Made by a program: the position numbers and the translations under genes. From Streptomyces zhihengii (GTDB lineage Bacteria; Actinomycetota; Actinomycetes; Streptomycetales; Streptomycetaceae): a stretch of 64,000 bases of DNA. This document shows, one piece after another, positions 45,085 to 54,376 of this stretch (position 1 is the first letter of the stretch; the number at the start of each line of letters is the position of its first letter). Below the pieces are notes generated by a model. That model saw only the letters and a program-made list of their open reading frames with translations, had not been told where the DNA came from and searched no databases. The DNA lies in the NCBI RefSeq assembly GCF_016919245.1, contig NZ_JAFEJA010000002.1, forward strand, positions 436,501 to 500,500, written 5' to 3'.

Positions 45085-46128
45085 TCAGCGGATCACCAGC
45101 GTGGTGCCGGCCACCGGGGGAACCAGTTCCCCGACGACCGGATGTCCGGGCACCTCCCCGGCGACCAGCAGACCGCCCGAGGTCTGCGCGTCGGCGAGCA
45201 GGTGCAGCTGGTCCCCGGTCGCCCGTCCCGCGTCGAGGTGCGGGCGCACCCAGTCGAGATTGCGCAGGGTGCCGCCGCTGACGTACCCGGCCGCCAGGGA
45301 CTCCCGGGCACCGTCGAGCACCGGGACGGCGGAGGCGTCCACCACGGCCGTGACACCGCTCGCCCGGGCCAGCTTGTGCAGATGGCCGAGCAGCCCGAAC
45401 CCGGTCACGTCGGTGGCACACACGGCACCGGCCTCCAGGGCGGCCGCGGCGGCCCTGTCGTTGAGCGCCGCCATACCGGCGACGGCGTGCGCGAAGACCT
45501 CACCGGTCCGCTTGTGGCGGTTGTTGAGTATCCCGACGCCCAGCGGTTTGGTCAGGGTAAGCGGCACACCCGGCCGGCCGGCGTCGTTGCGCAGCATCCG
45601 GTCCGGATCCACCAGGCCCGTCACGGCCATGCCGTAGAGCGGTTCCGGGCTGTCGATGCTGTGGCCGCCACCGATGAGGCAGCGGGCCTCCCGGGCGACT
45701 TCGAGCGCACCCGCCAGGACCTCCCCGGCCAGCTCCGCGGGCAGTACGTCACGGGGCCAGCCCAGCAGGTTGAGCCCCACCACGGGCCGGCCGCCCATCG
45801 CGTAGACGTCGGACAGGGCGTTGGCAGCGGCGATCCGGCCCCAGTCGCGGGCGTCGTCGACGACGGGGGTGAAGAAGTCGGCCGTCGACACCAGGGCGGT
45901 GCCGTCACCGGTGAGCACCACCGCGGCGTCGTCGCCGTCGTCCAGCCCGACCAGCAGCCGGCCCTCGCCCCCGTCGGGGGCCTGTCCGGGATCCCGACGC
46001 GGCAGCAGTCCCGCGACCATCGCCTCCAGTTCCCCCGGAGGGATCTTGCAGGCACAGCCGCCGCCGTGCGCGAACCGGGTCAGCCGCACGGGCGCGACAG
46101 GTGAGTCGGTGGGGCCAACTGTCGTCAT
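45085..46128 (-). CDS. selD: selenide, water dikinase (selenophosphate synthetase)
   Basis: 347 residues. The N-terminal catalytic Cys-Lys segment is HGGGCACKIPPGEL; a Cys codon, not selenocysteine, is used. DGDDAAVVL holds metal-binding Asp residues. ANALSDVYAMGGRPVVGLNL and GGGHSIDSPEP are family signatures. It makes selenophosphate from selenide and ATP for conversion of Ser-tRNA-Sec to Sec-tRNA-Sec. It is divergent from tRNA-Sec, selA and selB, completing the pathway in 4.3 kb. Confidence 0.95.
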   Translation of the reverse strand: MTTVGPTDSPVAPVRLTRFAHGGGCACKIPPGELEAMVAGLLPRRDPGQAPDGGEGRLLVGLDDGDDAAVVLTGDGTALVSTADFFTPVVDDARDWGRIAAANALSDVYAMGGRPVVGLNLLGWPRDVLPAELAGEVLAGALEVAREARCLIGGGHSIDSPEPLYGMAVTGLVDPDRMLRNDAGRPGVPLTLTKPLGVGILNNRHKRTGEVFAHAVAGMAALNDRAAAAALEAGAVCATDVTGFGLLGHLHKLARASGVTAVVDASAVPVLDGARESLAAGYVSGGTLRNLDWVRPHLDAGRATGDQLHLLADAQTSGGLLVAGEVPGHPVVGELVPPVAGTTLVIR

Positions 46129-46184
46129 ACGGCGATGATTTCACCTCTTGCCCCAGCAGTGTGCGGGGACCACAATCTTGCTCC

Positions 46185-46277
46185 GGAGGCGTTGGGCGGG
46201 CTGGTGCCCCTCCCGATCTTCAACATCGGTGTGGTCCGGAAACCGGGCCAGGCGGGTTCGATTCCCGTCCGTCTCCG
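46185..46277 (+). tRNA. selC: tRNA-Sec (anticodon TCA)
   Basis: A 93-nt tRNA with the anticodon arm CCGAT-CTTCAAC-ATCGG, anticodon TCA at 46220-46222, and a long variable arm (GTGGTCCGGAAACCGGGCCA). The T arm GCGGG-TTCGATT-CCCGT and the extended acceptor stem (GGAGGCG with CGTCTCC) complete it. Long variable arm plus TCA is diagnostic of selenocysteine tRNA. CCA is not encoded. The acceptor could be read one base to the left. It lies between divergent selD and selA. Confidence 0.93.
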
Positions 46278-46301
46278 CTGACTTCGATCGGGGTGGCACG
46301 G

Positions 46302-47621
46302 GTGGCGGACCGCACACAGGAGCCGCCCGCGGACATCCGCAGGCAGGTGCCGAGCACCACCGTCCTCCTCGCCGACCCCCTGCTGAGCGAGGCGTCCGCA
46401 CGGCTGGGCAGGCCCGCCGTCAAGGCAGCCGTCGCCACCGCCCAGCAGCTCGTGCGCGACGGACGGATCGGCCCCGGGGACGCGGTCCACGCCGCCCTCG
46501 CCGCGCTTCCCGCGCACCCCGCCGGGCCGACTCCCGTGCACAACGCCACCGGCGTCGTCCTGCACACCAATCTGGGGCGGGCCCCGCTGTCGCCCACCGC
46601 CCTGGAGGCGATGGCGGCGGCAGGCGGATACACGGACGTCGAGCTGGACCTGACCACCGGCAAGAGGGCGCGGCGCGGCCGCGGCGCCCTGGCCGCCCTG
46701 CGGGAAGCGGTACCGGCCGCCGAAGCGGTGCACGTGGTCAACAACGGAGCCGCCGCCCTGGCCCTGGCGGCGGTGACGCTGGCCGCGGGGCGCGACATCC
46801 TGCTCGGCCGGGGCGAGTTCGTGGAGATCGGCGACGGCTTCCGGATACCCGAACTGCTGGTCTCCTGCGGCGCCCGGATACGCGAGGTCGGCACCACCAA
46901 CCGGACCCGTCTCGGCGACTACGCGGACGCCCTGGGCCCGGACACCGGCTTCATCCTCAAGGTCCACCCGTCGAACTTCACGGTCAGCGGCTTCACCTCG
47001 GGGGTGGGCCCAGGGGAACTGGCGTCCCTCGGCCCGCCCGTCGTCGTCGACATCGGCTCCGGCCTCCTCGCCCCCGACCCCCTGCTCCCCGACGAACCCG
47101 ACGCGGCCACGGCCCTGCGCGCCGGCGCCACCCTCGTCACCGCCAGCGGGGACAAACTGCTCGGCGGGCCGCAGGCGGGGCTGCTCCTCGGCCGGGCCGC
47201 CGCCGTGGAACCCATGCGCCGCCACCCGATGGCCCGGGCCCTGCGCGTGGACAAGTTCACCCTGGCCGCGCTGGAAGCGACCCTGCGCGGTCCCGAGCCA
47301 CCCGTGCGCACAGCCCTGCGCATGCCGCTGCCGCAGCTCCGCGCCCGCACGCTGCGCCTGGCCGAGGACGCTGCCCGCCGAGGCATGGACGCGCACGTCG
47401 TGCCCCACGAGGCGGTGGTCGGAGGAGGCGGCGCGCCCGGGACCGTCCTGCCGTCCTGCGCGCTCAGCGTCCCCGGCCACCTGGCACGACCCCTGCGCAC
47501 CGGTGAACCCGCCGTGCTCGGACGGGTGGTGCGCGGCCGGCTGCTGCTGGACCTCCGGTGCGTGCCCGAGGAGCACGACGAAGACGTCCTCGCCGCGGTG
47601 CTGCGCGCGGCGGGGCGGTGA
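46302..47621 (+). CDS. selA: L-seryl-tRNA(Sec) selenium transferase
   Basis: 439 residues. PLP-enzyme fold with the Schiff-base Lys in TASGDKLLGGPQAG. Family segments are VHNATGVVLHTNLGRAPLS and VGTTNRTRLGDY. It converts Ser-tRNA-Sec to Sec-tRNA-Sec using selenophosphate. Two in-frame GTGs, 46293 and 46302, lie 25 bp after the tRNA gene; 46302 is chosen as GGGGTGG precedes it. The start is uncertain by three codons. Two bases separate its stop from the selB start. Confidence 0.95.
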   Translation: MADRTQEPPADIRRQVPSTTVLLADPLLSEASARLGRPAVKAAVATAQQLVRDGRIGPGDAVHAALAALPAHPAGPTPVHNATGVVLHTNLGRAPLSPTALEAMAAAGGYTDVELDLTTGKRARRGRGALAALREAVPAAEAVHVVNNGAAALALAAVTLAAGRDILLGRGEFVEIGDGFRIPELLVSCGARIREVGTTNRTRLGDYADALGPDTGFILKVHPSNFTVSGFTSGVGPGELASLGPPVVVDIGSGLLAPDPLLPDEPDAATALRAGATLVTASGDKLLGGPQAGLLLGRAAAVEPMRRHPMARALRVDKFTLAALEATLRGPEPPVRTALRMPLPQLRARTLRLAEDAARRGMDAHVVPHEAVVGGGGAPGTVLPSCALSVPGHLARPLRTGEPAVLGRVVRGRLLLDLRCVPEEHDEDVLAAVLRAAGR

Positions 47622-47623
47622 CC

Positions 47624-49393
47624 ATGCGGGTCGTCGCGACCGCCGGGCACGTCGACCACGGCAAGAGCACGCTGATCCACGCCCTCACCGGCACCCACCC
47701 CGACCGGCTGGCGGAGGAGCGGCGCCGCGGCCTGACCATCGACCTGGGCTTCGCGTGGACGGATCTGCCCTCGGGGGAACGGCTGGCGTTCGTCGACGTA
47801 CCGGGACACGAGAGGTTCGTGCCCACCATGCTCGCCGGCGTGGGGCCGGTGCCCGCCGTGCTGTTCGTCGTCGCCGCCGACGAGGGCTGGAAGCCCCAGT
47901 CCGCCGAGCACCTCGCCGCCCTCGACGCCCTCGGCGTACGGCACGGACTGCTCGTCGTCACCCGCCGCGACGTGGCCGACCCCGGTCCGGCCACGGCCGA
48001 GGCACGCGAGCGGATCCGGTCCAGCACCCTCGGCGACGTCGAGGCCGTGGCCGTCAGCGCCCGCACCGGCAGGGGACTCGACGGGCTGCGCGCCGCCCTG
48101 GACCGGCTGGTCGCGCGGCTGCCGGACGGGAACGCCGCATCACCGGTGCGGCTGTGGATCGACCGGTCCTTCACCGTGCGCGGCAGCGGCCTGGTGGTCA
48201 CCGGCACCCTCGGGGCGGGGCGGATCAGCAGGGGCGACATCCTGACGACCGCGCGCTCCGGCCGTCCGGTGCGCGTCAGGGGGCTCCAGGCCCTCGGCGA
48301 GGAGACGGCCGCGGTGCGGGCCACGGCCCGCGTCGCCGTCAACCTCCGGGGCCTCGACAAGGAGTCCACCGGCCGCGGCGACGCCCTGCTCACACCCGAC
48401 AGCTTCCTCGCCTGCCCGAGCTGCGACGCGCGTGTGCACGGCGCGACGCCCGCCACGGAACTGCCCCGCACCGCCGTCCTCCACATCGGCTCGGCGGCCG
48501 TGCCCGTACGGGTCCGGCCGCTCGGTCCGGACACCGTCCGGCTGACCCTGCACCACCCCCTGCCGCTGCGGATCGGCGACCGCTCGGTGCTGCGCGATCC
48601 CGGCCTGCGGAGGGTGCTCGCCGGCCTGACGGTGCTCGACCCCCGGCCACCGGAACTGCGGCGCCGCGGCGCGGCGGCACGGCGGGCCGCCGAGCTGGAC
48701 GACGCCCGCGCAACCCCCGGCGAGGCGTCCGAGCTGCGGCGCCGGCTGCTGGTCCGACGAGGGGAGCTGACCGCAATGGGGGTGACCGTCCGCACCGCAC
48801 CCGTCGCGGGCGACTGGCTCGCCGACCCGGCCCACTGGACCGCCCTGCGCGCCCGGCTGGCCGACCTGGTGGCGGCGTACCTCGCCGAGCGGCCCACCGA
48901 GGACGGCATCCCGGTGGAGGCCGCCCGGCACCGTCTGGCGCTGCCCGCGGCCTCACTCGTGGAGGCACTGGTCACCCCGCCCCTGCGGCTGAGCCGCGGA
49001 CGCGTGGGCGCCGGGCCCCCGGCCCTGCCCGCCGCCGTGACGGACGCGGTGGGCCGGCTCACCGCCGAACTCGCGGGGCGGCCCTTCGCCGCCCCCGGCG
49101 CCCGGCGGCTCGCGGAACTCGGCTTCGGCCGCCGGGAGCTCGCCGCGGCGGTCCGTCACGGGGCGGTACTGCGGCTGGCGGAGCACGTGGTGCTGCTGCC
49201 GGACGCCCCCCGGCTCGCGGCCGGCCTGCTGGGCGGACTCGACCAGCCGTTCACCGTGGGAGCGGCGAGCCGCGCCCTGGAGACCACCCGGCGCGTCACC
49301 GTTCCCCTGCTGGAGCACTGCGACGGCCAGGGCATCACCGAGGTCCTTCCGGACAGGCGCCGCCGCTGCGCGGACCGGCGGCCGCCCGGATGA
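47624..49393 (+). CDS. selB: selenocysteine-specific elongation factor SelB
   Basis: 589 residues. GTPase motifs are AGHVDHGKSTL, the switch-I-like RRGLTIDLGF and DVPGHERF. EF-Tu-like domains II and III follow, and C-terminal winged-helix repeats that read the SECIS hairpin form the last 200 or so residues. It delivers Sec-tRNA-Sec to UGA codons. It follows selA by two bases and is convergent with the metallophosphoesterase gene after 12 bp. Confidence 0.94.
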   Translation: MRVVATAGHVDHGKSTLIHALTGTHPDRLAEERRRGLTIDLGFAWTDLPSGERLAFVDVPGHERFVPTMLAGVGPVPAVLFVVAADEGWKPQSAEHLAALDALGVRHGLLVVTRRDVADPGPATAEARERIRSSTLGDVEAVAVSARTGRGLDGLRAALDRLVARLPDGNAASPVRLWIDRSFTVRGSGLVVTGTLGAGRISRGDILTTARSGRPVRVRGLQALGEETAAVRATARVAVNLRGLDKESTGRGDALLTPDSFLACPSCDARVHGATPATELPRTAVLHIGSAAVPVRVRPLGPDTVRLTLHHPLPLRIGDRSVLRDPGLRRVLAGLTVLDPRPPELRRRGAAARRAAELDDARATPGEASELRRRLLVRRGELTAMGVTVRTAPVAGDWLADPAHWTALRARLADLVAAYLAERPTEDGIPVEAARHRLALPAASLVEALVTPPLRLSRGRVGAGPPALPAAVTDAVGRLTAELAGRPFAAPGARRLAELGFGRRELAAAVRHGAVLRLAEHVVLLPDAPRLAAGLLGGLDQPFTVGAASRALETTRRVTVPLLEHCDGQGITEVLPDRRRRCADRRPPG

Positions 49394-49405
49394 CCCGACC
49401 GCTTC

Positions 49406-50617
49406 TCAGGCCGCCCGGCGCGGGGAGCGCAGCACCAGCAGGGTGATCTCGCTGGGGGCGAAGACGCGGAACGGCGGGCCCCAGAACCCGGTGCCGCGGC
49501 TGGTGTAGAGCAGGGTGCGGGCGCCGTGGCGGCTGAGGCCGGCGACGGCCGGCTGGTCGAGGCGGACCAGGTGGTGGAACGGCCAGATCTGGCCGCCGTG
49601 GGTGTGGCCGGAGAGCTGGAGGTCGACGCCGCCGGCCGCCGCCCGGTCGACGAAGGCGGGCTGGTGGGCGAGGAGCAGCACGGGATGACCGGGGTCGGCG
49701 CCGTCGAGGGCGCCACCGAGATCGGCGCCGTGGCCCGCCAGCCCGGACGATTGGGCCGTGACGTCGTCGACACCGGCGACCACGAGGGTGTCACCGCCGC
49801 GTTCCAGCAGCAGATGCCGGTTGCGCAGCGGCTCCCAGCCCAGCTCGTCCATCAGGTCGACCCAGCCCTGCGCCTCGCTGTAGTACTCGTGGTTGCCGGT
49901 GACGTAGACCCGGGCGCGGGCCGCCCGCACGGTGCCCAGCGGGGCGGCCTGGGCGCGACGGCGCCGCGCCGTGCCGTCCGCGATGTCGCCGGTGTGGCAG
50001 ACCAGGTCGGCCTCCAGGCCGTTCACCGTCTCGCAGACCCTGGCCGACCAGCGGGCGCGGTCGAGCGGACCGTAATGGGTGTCGGTGATCAGGACCACCC
50101 GGGTGCCGTCCAGGGCGGCGCCCAGCCGGGGGAGTTCGACGTCGAGACGGCGCACCCGCGGCACCCGCCGGGCCTCGGCGTATCCCCAGGCGAGCAGCAC
50201 CGCGGCCGTGCCGAGGACGGCCCAGGTGACGATGCGCGCCCGGTCCTGCCCGTCACCCGTGCCGGTCAGCGCCAGGGCGGCACGCAGCAGCGCACCGAGC
50301 AGCACGGACCAGGTGAACAGCACCCAGATCGCGCCCAGCAGGGTGTCACCGACGATCGCCGCCCCGTCCTGCTGGCGCCGGCCGTGGCCGCGGACCATCG
50401 CGAGCGGCATGACGACCAGACCGAGGACGAACAGCGCGGTGCCGACCGGCGCGACGGCGCCGGGCCAGTGCTGACCGGTGTGCAGAAGCACCCAGCACGG
50501 CACCGCCCACAGCAGGACGGGCGCGACCAGGGGGACCCAGCGCATCAGGCGGTGCAGCCGGCTCGGTGGCGCCTCCTGCGCACCGGCGGCGGGTCGGGAA
50601 CTGCTCGTCTCGGTCAC
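49406..50617 (-). CDS. membrane-anchored metallophosphoesterase (YkuE-like)
   Basis: 403 residues. Four or so N-terminal helices (about residues 25-160) precede a calcineurin-like phosphoesterase domain. Its metal motifs are ITDTHYGPLD, HTGDIADG, VTGNHEYYS and LSGHTHGGQIWPFH. YkuE-type enzymes are implicated in cell-envelope phospholipid or UDP-sugar-lipid hydrolysis; the substrate here is unknown. No operon partner is evident. Confidence 0.9.
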   Translation of the reverse strand: MTETSSSRPAAGAQEAPPSRLHRLMRWVPLVAPVLLWAVPCWVLLHTGQHWPGAVAPVGTALFVLGLVVMPLAMVRGHGRRQQDGAAIVGDTLLGAIWVLFTWSVLLGALLRAALALTGTGDGQDRARIVTWAVLGTAAVLLAWGYAEARRVPRVRRLDVELPRLGAALDGTRVVLITDTHYGPLDRARWSARVCETVNGLEADLVCHTGDIADGTARRRRAQAAPLGTVRAARARVYVTGNHEYYSEAQGWVDLMDELGWEPLRNRHLLLERGGDTLVVAGVDDVTAQSSGLAGHGADLGGALDGADPGHPVLLLAHQPAFVDRAAAGGVDLQLSGHTHGGQIWPFHHLVRLDQPAVAGLSRHGARTLLYTSRGTGFWGPPFRVFAPSEITLLVLRSPRRAA

Positions 50618-50649
50618 GCTTCCCCCTGGGGTCCTGCGCGGCGGTCACT

Positions 50650-50667
50650 CGGACAGCCCATTGTCCG
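50650..50667. promoter_or_regulatory. inverted repeat in the divergent gap upstream of the furan-synthase operon
   Basis: CGGACA and TGTCCG flank a 6-bp spacer GCCCAT. It is the only clear dyad in the 227-bp region between the phosphoesterase and mfnB starts and could be an operator. The rest of that gap shows no gene. Confidence 0.35.
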
Positions 50668-50844
50668 CCCCCGTTCACGCCGGTGCACACCAGGTCATGG
50701 GCATACGCACGCGCGCCGTCCGGGGGTTCCCGCACGCTCTACCGGCCCGCACGGGCGGCGGAAATGATGAGCACACCGCACATGGACCAGTGATCCGCGG
50801 CCACCTGCCCCCGGCCGGGCGGACCGCGGCGGAAGGAGTTCACG

Positions 50845-51606
50845 GTGTTGCTTCTCATCTCCCCGGACGGCGTCGAGGAGGCCCTCGACTGCGCGAAGGC
50901 GGCGGAGCACCTCGACATCGTCGACGTGAAGAAGCCCGACGAGGGCTCGCTCGGCGCCAACTTCCCCTGGGTCATCCGGGAGATCCGCGAAGCGGTACCG
51001 GCGGACACGCCCGTGTCCGCCACCGTGGGCGACGTGCCCTACAAGCCCGGCACGGTGGCCCAGGCCGCCCTCGGCGCGGCCGTCTCCGGCGCGACCTACA
51101 TCAAGGTCGGCCTCTACGGATGCACCACTCCCGAACAGGGCACCGAGGTCATGCGGGCCGTCGTCCGGGCGGTGAAGGACCACCGCACGGACGCGCTGGT
51201 CGTCGCCTCCGGCTACGCCGACGCCCACCGCGTCGGCTGCGTCAATCCGCTCGCCCTGCCCGACATCGCCGCCCGCGCCGGCGCCGACGCGGCCATGCTG
51301 GACACCGCGATCAAGGACGGCTCGCGGCTCTTCGACCACGTCCCGCCCGACGCCTGCGCCGAGTTCGTCCGCCGCGCCCACGCCCGAGGGCTGCTCGCCG
51401 CCCTCGCGGGCAGCGTCCGGCAGGCCGACCTCGGCCCGCTGACCCGCATCGGCACGGACATCGTGGGTGTGCGCGGAGCGGTCTGCGCCGGCGGTGACCG
51501 CAACGCCGGCAGGATCCAGCCGCATCTGATCGCGGCCTTCCGGGCGGAGATGGACCGGCAGGCCCGCGAGCACGCCGCCGCCGCCGACGTCACGGCCGTC
51601 AGCTGA
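50845..51606 (+). CDS. mfnB: MfnB-family (5-formylfuran-3-yl)methyl phosphate synthase
   Basis: 253 residues, TIM barrel. The N-terminus [14 protein letters not shown] and the block [20 protein letters not shown] are near-diagnostic of MfnB, which condenses two glyceraldehyde-3-phosphates to 4-(hydroxymethyl)-2-furaldehyde phosphate. The Schiff-base Lys is expected in DVKKPDEGS and a second Lys in TYIKVGLYG. Outside methanogens this chemistry has no fixed pathway. GGAAGGAG lies six bases before the GTG. It starts an operon with aldehyde and alcohol dehydrogenases and a methyltransferase. Confidence 0.9.
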   Translation: MLLLISPDGVEEALDCAKAAEHLDIVDVKKPDEGSLGANFPWVIREIREAVPADTPVSATVGDVPYKPGTVAQAALGAAVSGATYIKVGLYGCTTPEQGTEVMRAVVRAVKDHRTDALVVASGYADAHRVGCVNPLALPDIAARAGADAAMLDTAIKDGSRLFDHVPPDACAEFVRRAHARGLLAALAGSVRQADLGPLTRIGTDIVGVRGAVCAGGDRNAGRIQPHLIAAFRAEMDRQAREHAAAADVTAVS

Positions 51607-51953
51607 CCACCGGGACGCCGGCACCGGAAGCCGGCCCCGTCGGCGACGACGACCGAACCGCCCGCCCCGTCGGCGACGACGACCGAACCACCTGCCCCGC
51701 CCCCGACGACGACCGAACCGCCTGCCCCGTCGGCGACGACGACCGAACCGCCCGCCCCGTCGCCGACGACGACCGAACCGCCCGCCCCGTCGCCCCGGAC
51801 CGCCATCGGACCGGGCGCCCCGCCGCCCCCGACGGCGACCGAAGCACCCGCCCGGCCTCGAACGACCGCCGTGCCGCGCGGCCCGCCTCGGACGACCGCC
51901 GTGCCGCTCGCCTCACCGTCGCCGACCCCGCCACCGGGGACACCGTCGGCGAG
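51603..51953 (+). other. open, coding-like frame joining mfnB to the aldehyde dehydrogenase
   Basis: The aldehyde dehydrogenase frame remains open upstream of its first GTG (51954) to a stop at 51495. It reads ADPATGDTVGEVPD directly before 51954, which is the usual ALDH N-terminal strand, so the enzyme is very likely translated from further upstream. No ATG, GTG or TTG exists in this frame between 51498 and 51954. The only near-start is a CTG (51603) overlapping the mfnB TGA. The frame is -1 relative to mfnB. Third positions here are about 90% G or C, as in real genes. Confidence 0.6.
51636..51785 (+). repeat. 30-bp tandem repeat encoding decapeptides
   Basis: Five near-identical 30-bp units start at 51636, 51666, 51696, 51726 and 51756; they contain GACGACGACCGAACC. 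Degenerate copies continue to about 51905. In the downstream ALDH frame they encode RPVGDDDRTA-like decapeptides that fade into RPASDDRRAA. The units are contiguous, without spacers, so this is not a CRISPR array. Confidence 0.9.
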
Positions 51954-53273
51954 GTGCCCGACCAGCGGCCGGAGGAACTGGACGCCGTCGTCGACCGGGC
52001 CCACCGGGCCTGGACGGGCTGGCGCGCCGACCCGGCCGCCCGCACCACCGCACTGCTCGCCGCCGCCGACGCGGTGGAGGCCGCCGGCGACGACCTCGCT
52101 CCACTGCTCACCCGGGAACAGGGCAAGCCGCTGGCCGAGTCCCGTGCGGAGGTCGCCCGTACGGCGGCCCGCCTGCGCTACTTCGCCGGACTGACGCCCA
52201 CCACCACCCGCATCGACGACGGCAGGCCCGTGCACAGCGAGATCCGCTGGCGCCCGCTCGGCCCCGTCGCCGCGATCGTGCCGTGGAACTTCCCCCTCCA
52301 GCTCGCGGCGGCGAAGTTCGCACCCGCCCTGGCGGCCGGCAACACCGTGGTCCTCAAACCGTCCCCCTGCACGCCCCTCGCCACCCGGCTGCTCGGTGCC
52401 GTACTCGCCGGAGTGCTGCCCGAGGGCGTGCTGACCGTCGTCACCGGCCGGGAACCCCTCGGCGCCCGCCTCGCCGCACACCCGGGCATCCGCCACGTCA
52501 CCTTCACCGGCTCGGTGCCGACCGGGCGGGCCGTCGCCGGGGCGGCGGCCGCCTCGCTGGCCCGCGTCACCCTCGAACTGGGCGGCAACGACGCGGCGAT
52601 CCTGATGGACGACGTCGACGTGGAGCGGATCGCGGACCGGCTGTTCTGGGCCGCGTTCCGCAACTGCGGGCAGGTCTGCATGGCGGTCAAACGCGTCTAC
52701 GCACCGGCCCGGCTGCACGCCGGGGTCGTCGAGGCGCTCGCTCAGCGCGCGAGGTCCGTCGTCGTCGGACACGGCCTGGACCAGGACACCCGCATCGGGC
52801 CGGTCAACAACGCCCCCCAACTGGCCCGGGTCGAAGAGCTCACCCGGCGGGCCCTGGCGGCCGGCGCCCGGGCGCCGGCCGGCGGCCGGCGGCTCGACGG
52901 GCCGGGCCACTTCTTCGCGCCCACCGTCCTCACCGACGTCCCTCCCGGCGAACCGGTCGTGACCGGCGAGCAGTTCGGACCTGTCCTGCCGGTGCTGCCG
53001 TACCGGCACCTCGACGAAGCCGTCGACGCGGCCAACGGCACCGGCTTCGGACTGGGCGGCTCCGTGTGGGGCACCGATCCCGACCGGGCGGCGGCGACGG
53101 CCGACCGGCTCTCCTGCGGCACGGTCTGGATCAACCACCACGCCGAACTCTCCCTCGCCCAGCCCTTCGCGGGCACGGGCGACAGCGGCGTCGGCGTCGC
53201 GGGCGGCCCCTGGGGCCTCTACGGCAACCTCCGGCCCTTCGTCGTCCACCGGCCCGAGGAGGACGGACGATGA
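51954..53273 (+). CDS. NAD(P)-dependent aldehyde dehydrogenase
   Basis: 439 residues from the first available GTG; the true N-terminus probably lies upstream (see 51603-51953). The fold is complete after that: IVPWNFPLQLAAAKFAPAL, FTGSVPTGRAVA, catalytic Glu in VTLELGGNDA, catalytic Cys in FRNCGQVCMAVKRV, and the cofactor/end block EQFGPVLPVLPY. It oxidises an aldehyde to an acid; with mfnB upstream, a furaldehyde is the natural candidate. Its stop overlaps the next start (ATGA). Confidence 0.9.
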   Translation: MPDQRPEELDAVVDRAHRAWTGWRADPAARTTALLAAADAVEAAGDDLAPLLTREQGKPLAESRAEVARTAARLRYFAGLTPTTTRIDDGRPVHSEIRWRPLGPVAAIVPWNFPLQLAAAKFAPALAAGNTVVLKPSPCTPLATRLLGAVLAGVLPEGVLTVVTGREPLGARLAAHPGIRHVTFTGSVPTGRAVAGAAAASLARVTLELGGNDAAILMDDVDVERIADRLFWAAFRNCGQVCMAVKRVYAPARLHAGVVEALAQRARSVVVGHGLDQDTRIGPVNNAPQLARVEELTRRALAAGARAPAGGRRLDGPGHFFAPTVLTDVPPGEPVVTGEQFGPVLPVLPYRHLDEAVDAANGTGFGLGGSVWGTDPDRAAATADRLSCGTVWINHHAELSLAQPFAGTGDSGVGVAGGPWGLYGNLRPFVVHRPEEDGR

Positions 53274-54376
53274 AGTTCCGGGCCGCCGTGCTCCGTTCCC
53301 CCGACACCCCGTTCACGGTCGAGGAGGTCGTCCTGGGCGCCGGGCCCGCCCCGGGCGAGATCCTCGTCGAGATCGCCGGGTGCGGCATGTGCCGGACCGA
53401 TCTCGCCGTCCGGCGGTCCGCCGGCCGCACCCCGCTCCCGGCGGTCCTCGGCCACGAGGGCGCCGGAGTCGTCGTGGCATCGGGCGACGGCCCGGACGGC
53501 GCCGTCGCCGTCGGCGACCACGTCGTGCTCAGCTTCGACTCCTGCGGGCGGTGCCGGAACTGCCGCGGCGCGGCCCCCGCCCACTGCGACTCCTTCGCCT
53601 CCCTCAACCTCTTCGGAGGCCGCGACGAGCACCCGCGGCGCCTCACCGACGCCACCGGGGGAGCGCTGGCCCCCCGGTTCTTCGGCCAGTCCTCCTTCGC
53701 CGCCTACGCCCTCGTCACCGCGCGCAACGCCGTCCCGGTCGACCCCGCCCTGCCGCTCGAACTCCTCGGACCGCTCGGCTGCTCCGTCCTCACCGGCGCC
53801 GGAGCCGTGCTCAACACCTTCCGCGCCGGCCCCGGCGACACCCTCGCCGTACTCGGCGCCGGGGCGGTGGGCCTGGCCGCCGTGATGGCGGCCACCGCCG
53901 CCGGCGTCCGGACCGTCGCCGTCGACACCCGCCCCGCCCGACTGGAGCTGGCCGAACGGTTCGGCGCCGTCCCGCTGTCCGCGTCAAAAGCCGGACTCGC
54001 CGAGCGCATCCGCCGCCGCACCGACGGCGGCGCGCAGTACGCCCTGGACACCACGGCCTCCGCCCCGCTGATCAACGACGCGCTCCGCGCGCTGCGTCCC
54101 ACCGGGACCCTCGGTCTCGTGGCACGCCTGAACACCCCGCTGGCGCTCGAGGTGGGCACGCTCGACCGGGGCCGCGGCATCCGGCACATCTGCGAAGGGG
54201 ACGCCGTGCCCGGACTGCTGGTACCCCGGCTGATCGGCCTGTGGCGAGCCGGCCGTCTCCCCTTCGACGAACTGATCCGCACCTATCCGCTGGCCGACGT
54301 CAACGAGGCCGAACGCGACTGCGAAGCCGGACGCGTGGTCAAGCCCGTCCTGCTGCCGGAAAGAGGAGACCGATGA
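53270..54376 (+). CDS. zinc-dependent aryl-alcohol-type dehydrogenase
   Basis: 368 residues, medium-chain MDR family. The catalytic zinc ligand region is CGMCRTDLAV and GHEGAGVVV. The structural zinc Cys set is SCGRCRNCRGAAPAHC. The NAD-binding loop is VLGAGAVGLAAVMAA. The overall look is closest to benzyl/aryl-alcohol dehydrogenases, fitting a hydroxymethyl-furan substrate. Four-base overlaps on both sides place it in a tightly coupled operon with the ALDH and the methyltransferase. Confidence 0.9.
   Translation: MKFRAAVLRSPDTPFTVEEVVLGAGPAPGEILVEIAGCGMCRTDLAVRRSAGRTPLPAVLGHEGAGVVVASGDGPDGAVAVGDHVVLSFDSCGRCRNCRGAAPAHCDSFASLNLFGGRDEHPRRLTDATGGALAPRFFGQSSFAAYALVTARNAVPVDPALPLELLGPLGCSVLTGAGAVLNTFRAGPGDTLAVLGAGAVGLAAVMAATAAGVRTVAVDTRPARLELAERFGAVPLSASKAGLAERIRRRTDGGAQYALDTTASAPLINDALRALRPTGTLGLVARLNTPLALEVGTLDRGRGIRHICEGDAVPGLLVPRLIGLWRAGRLPFDELIRTYPLADVNEAERDCEAGRVVKPVLLPERGDR

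Noticed and set aside
51636..51905. 30-bp repeats resembling a CRISPR array
   Set aside because: Units are contiguous with no unique spacers, translate as decapeptides in the downstream gene's frame, and no cas genes are present.
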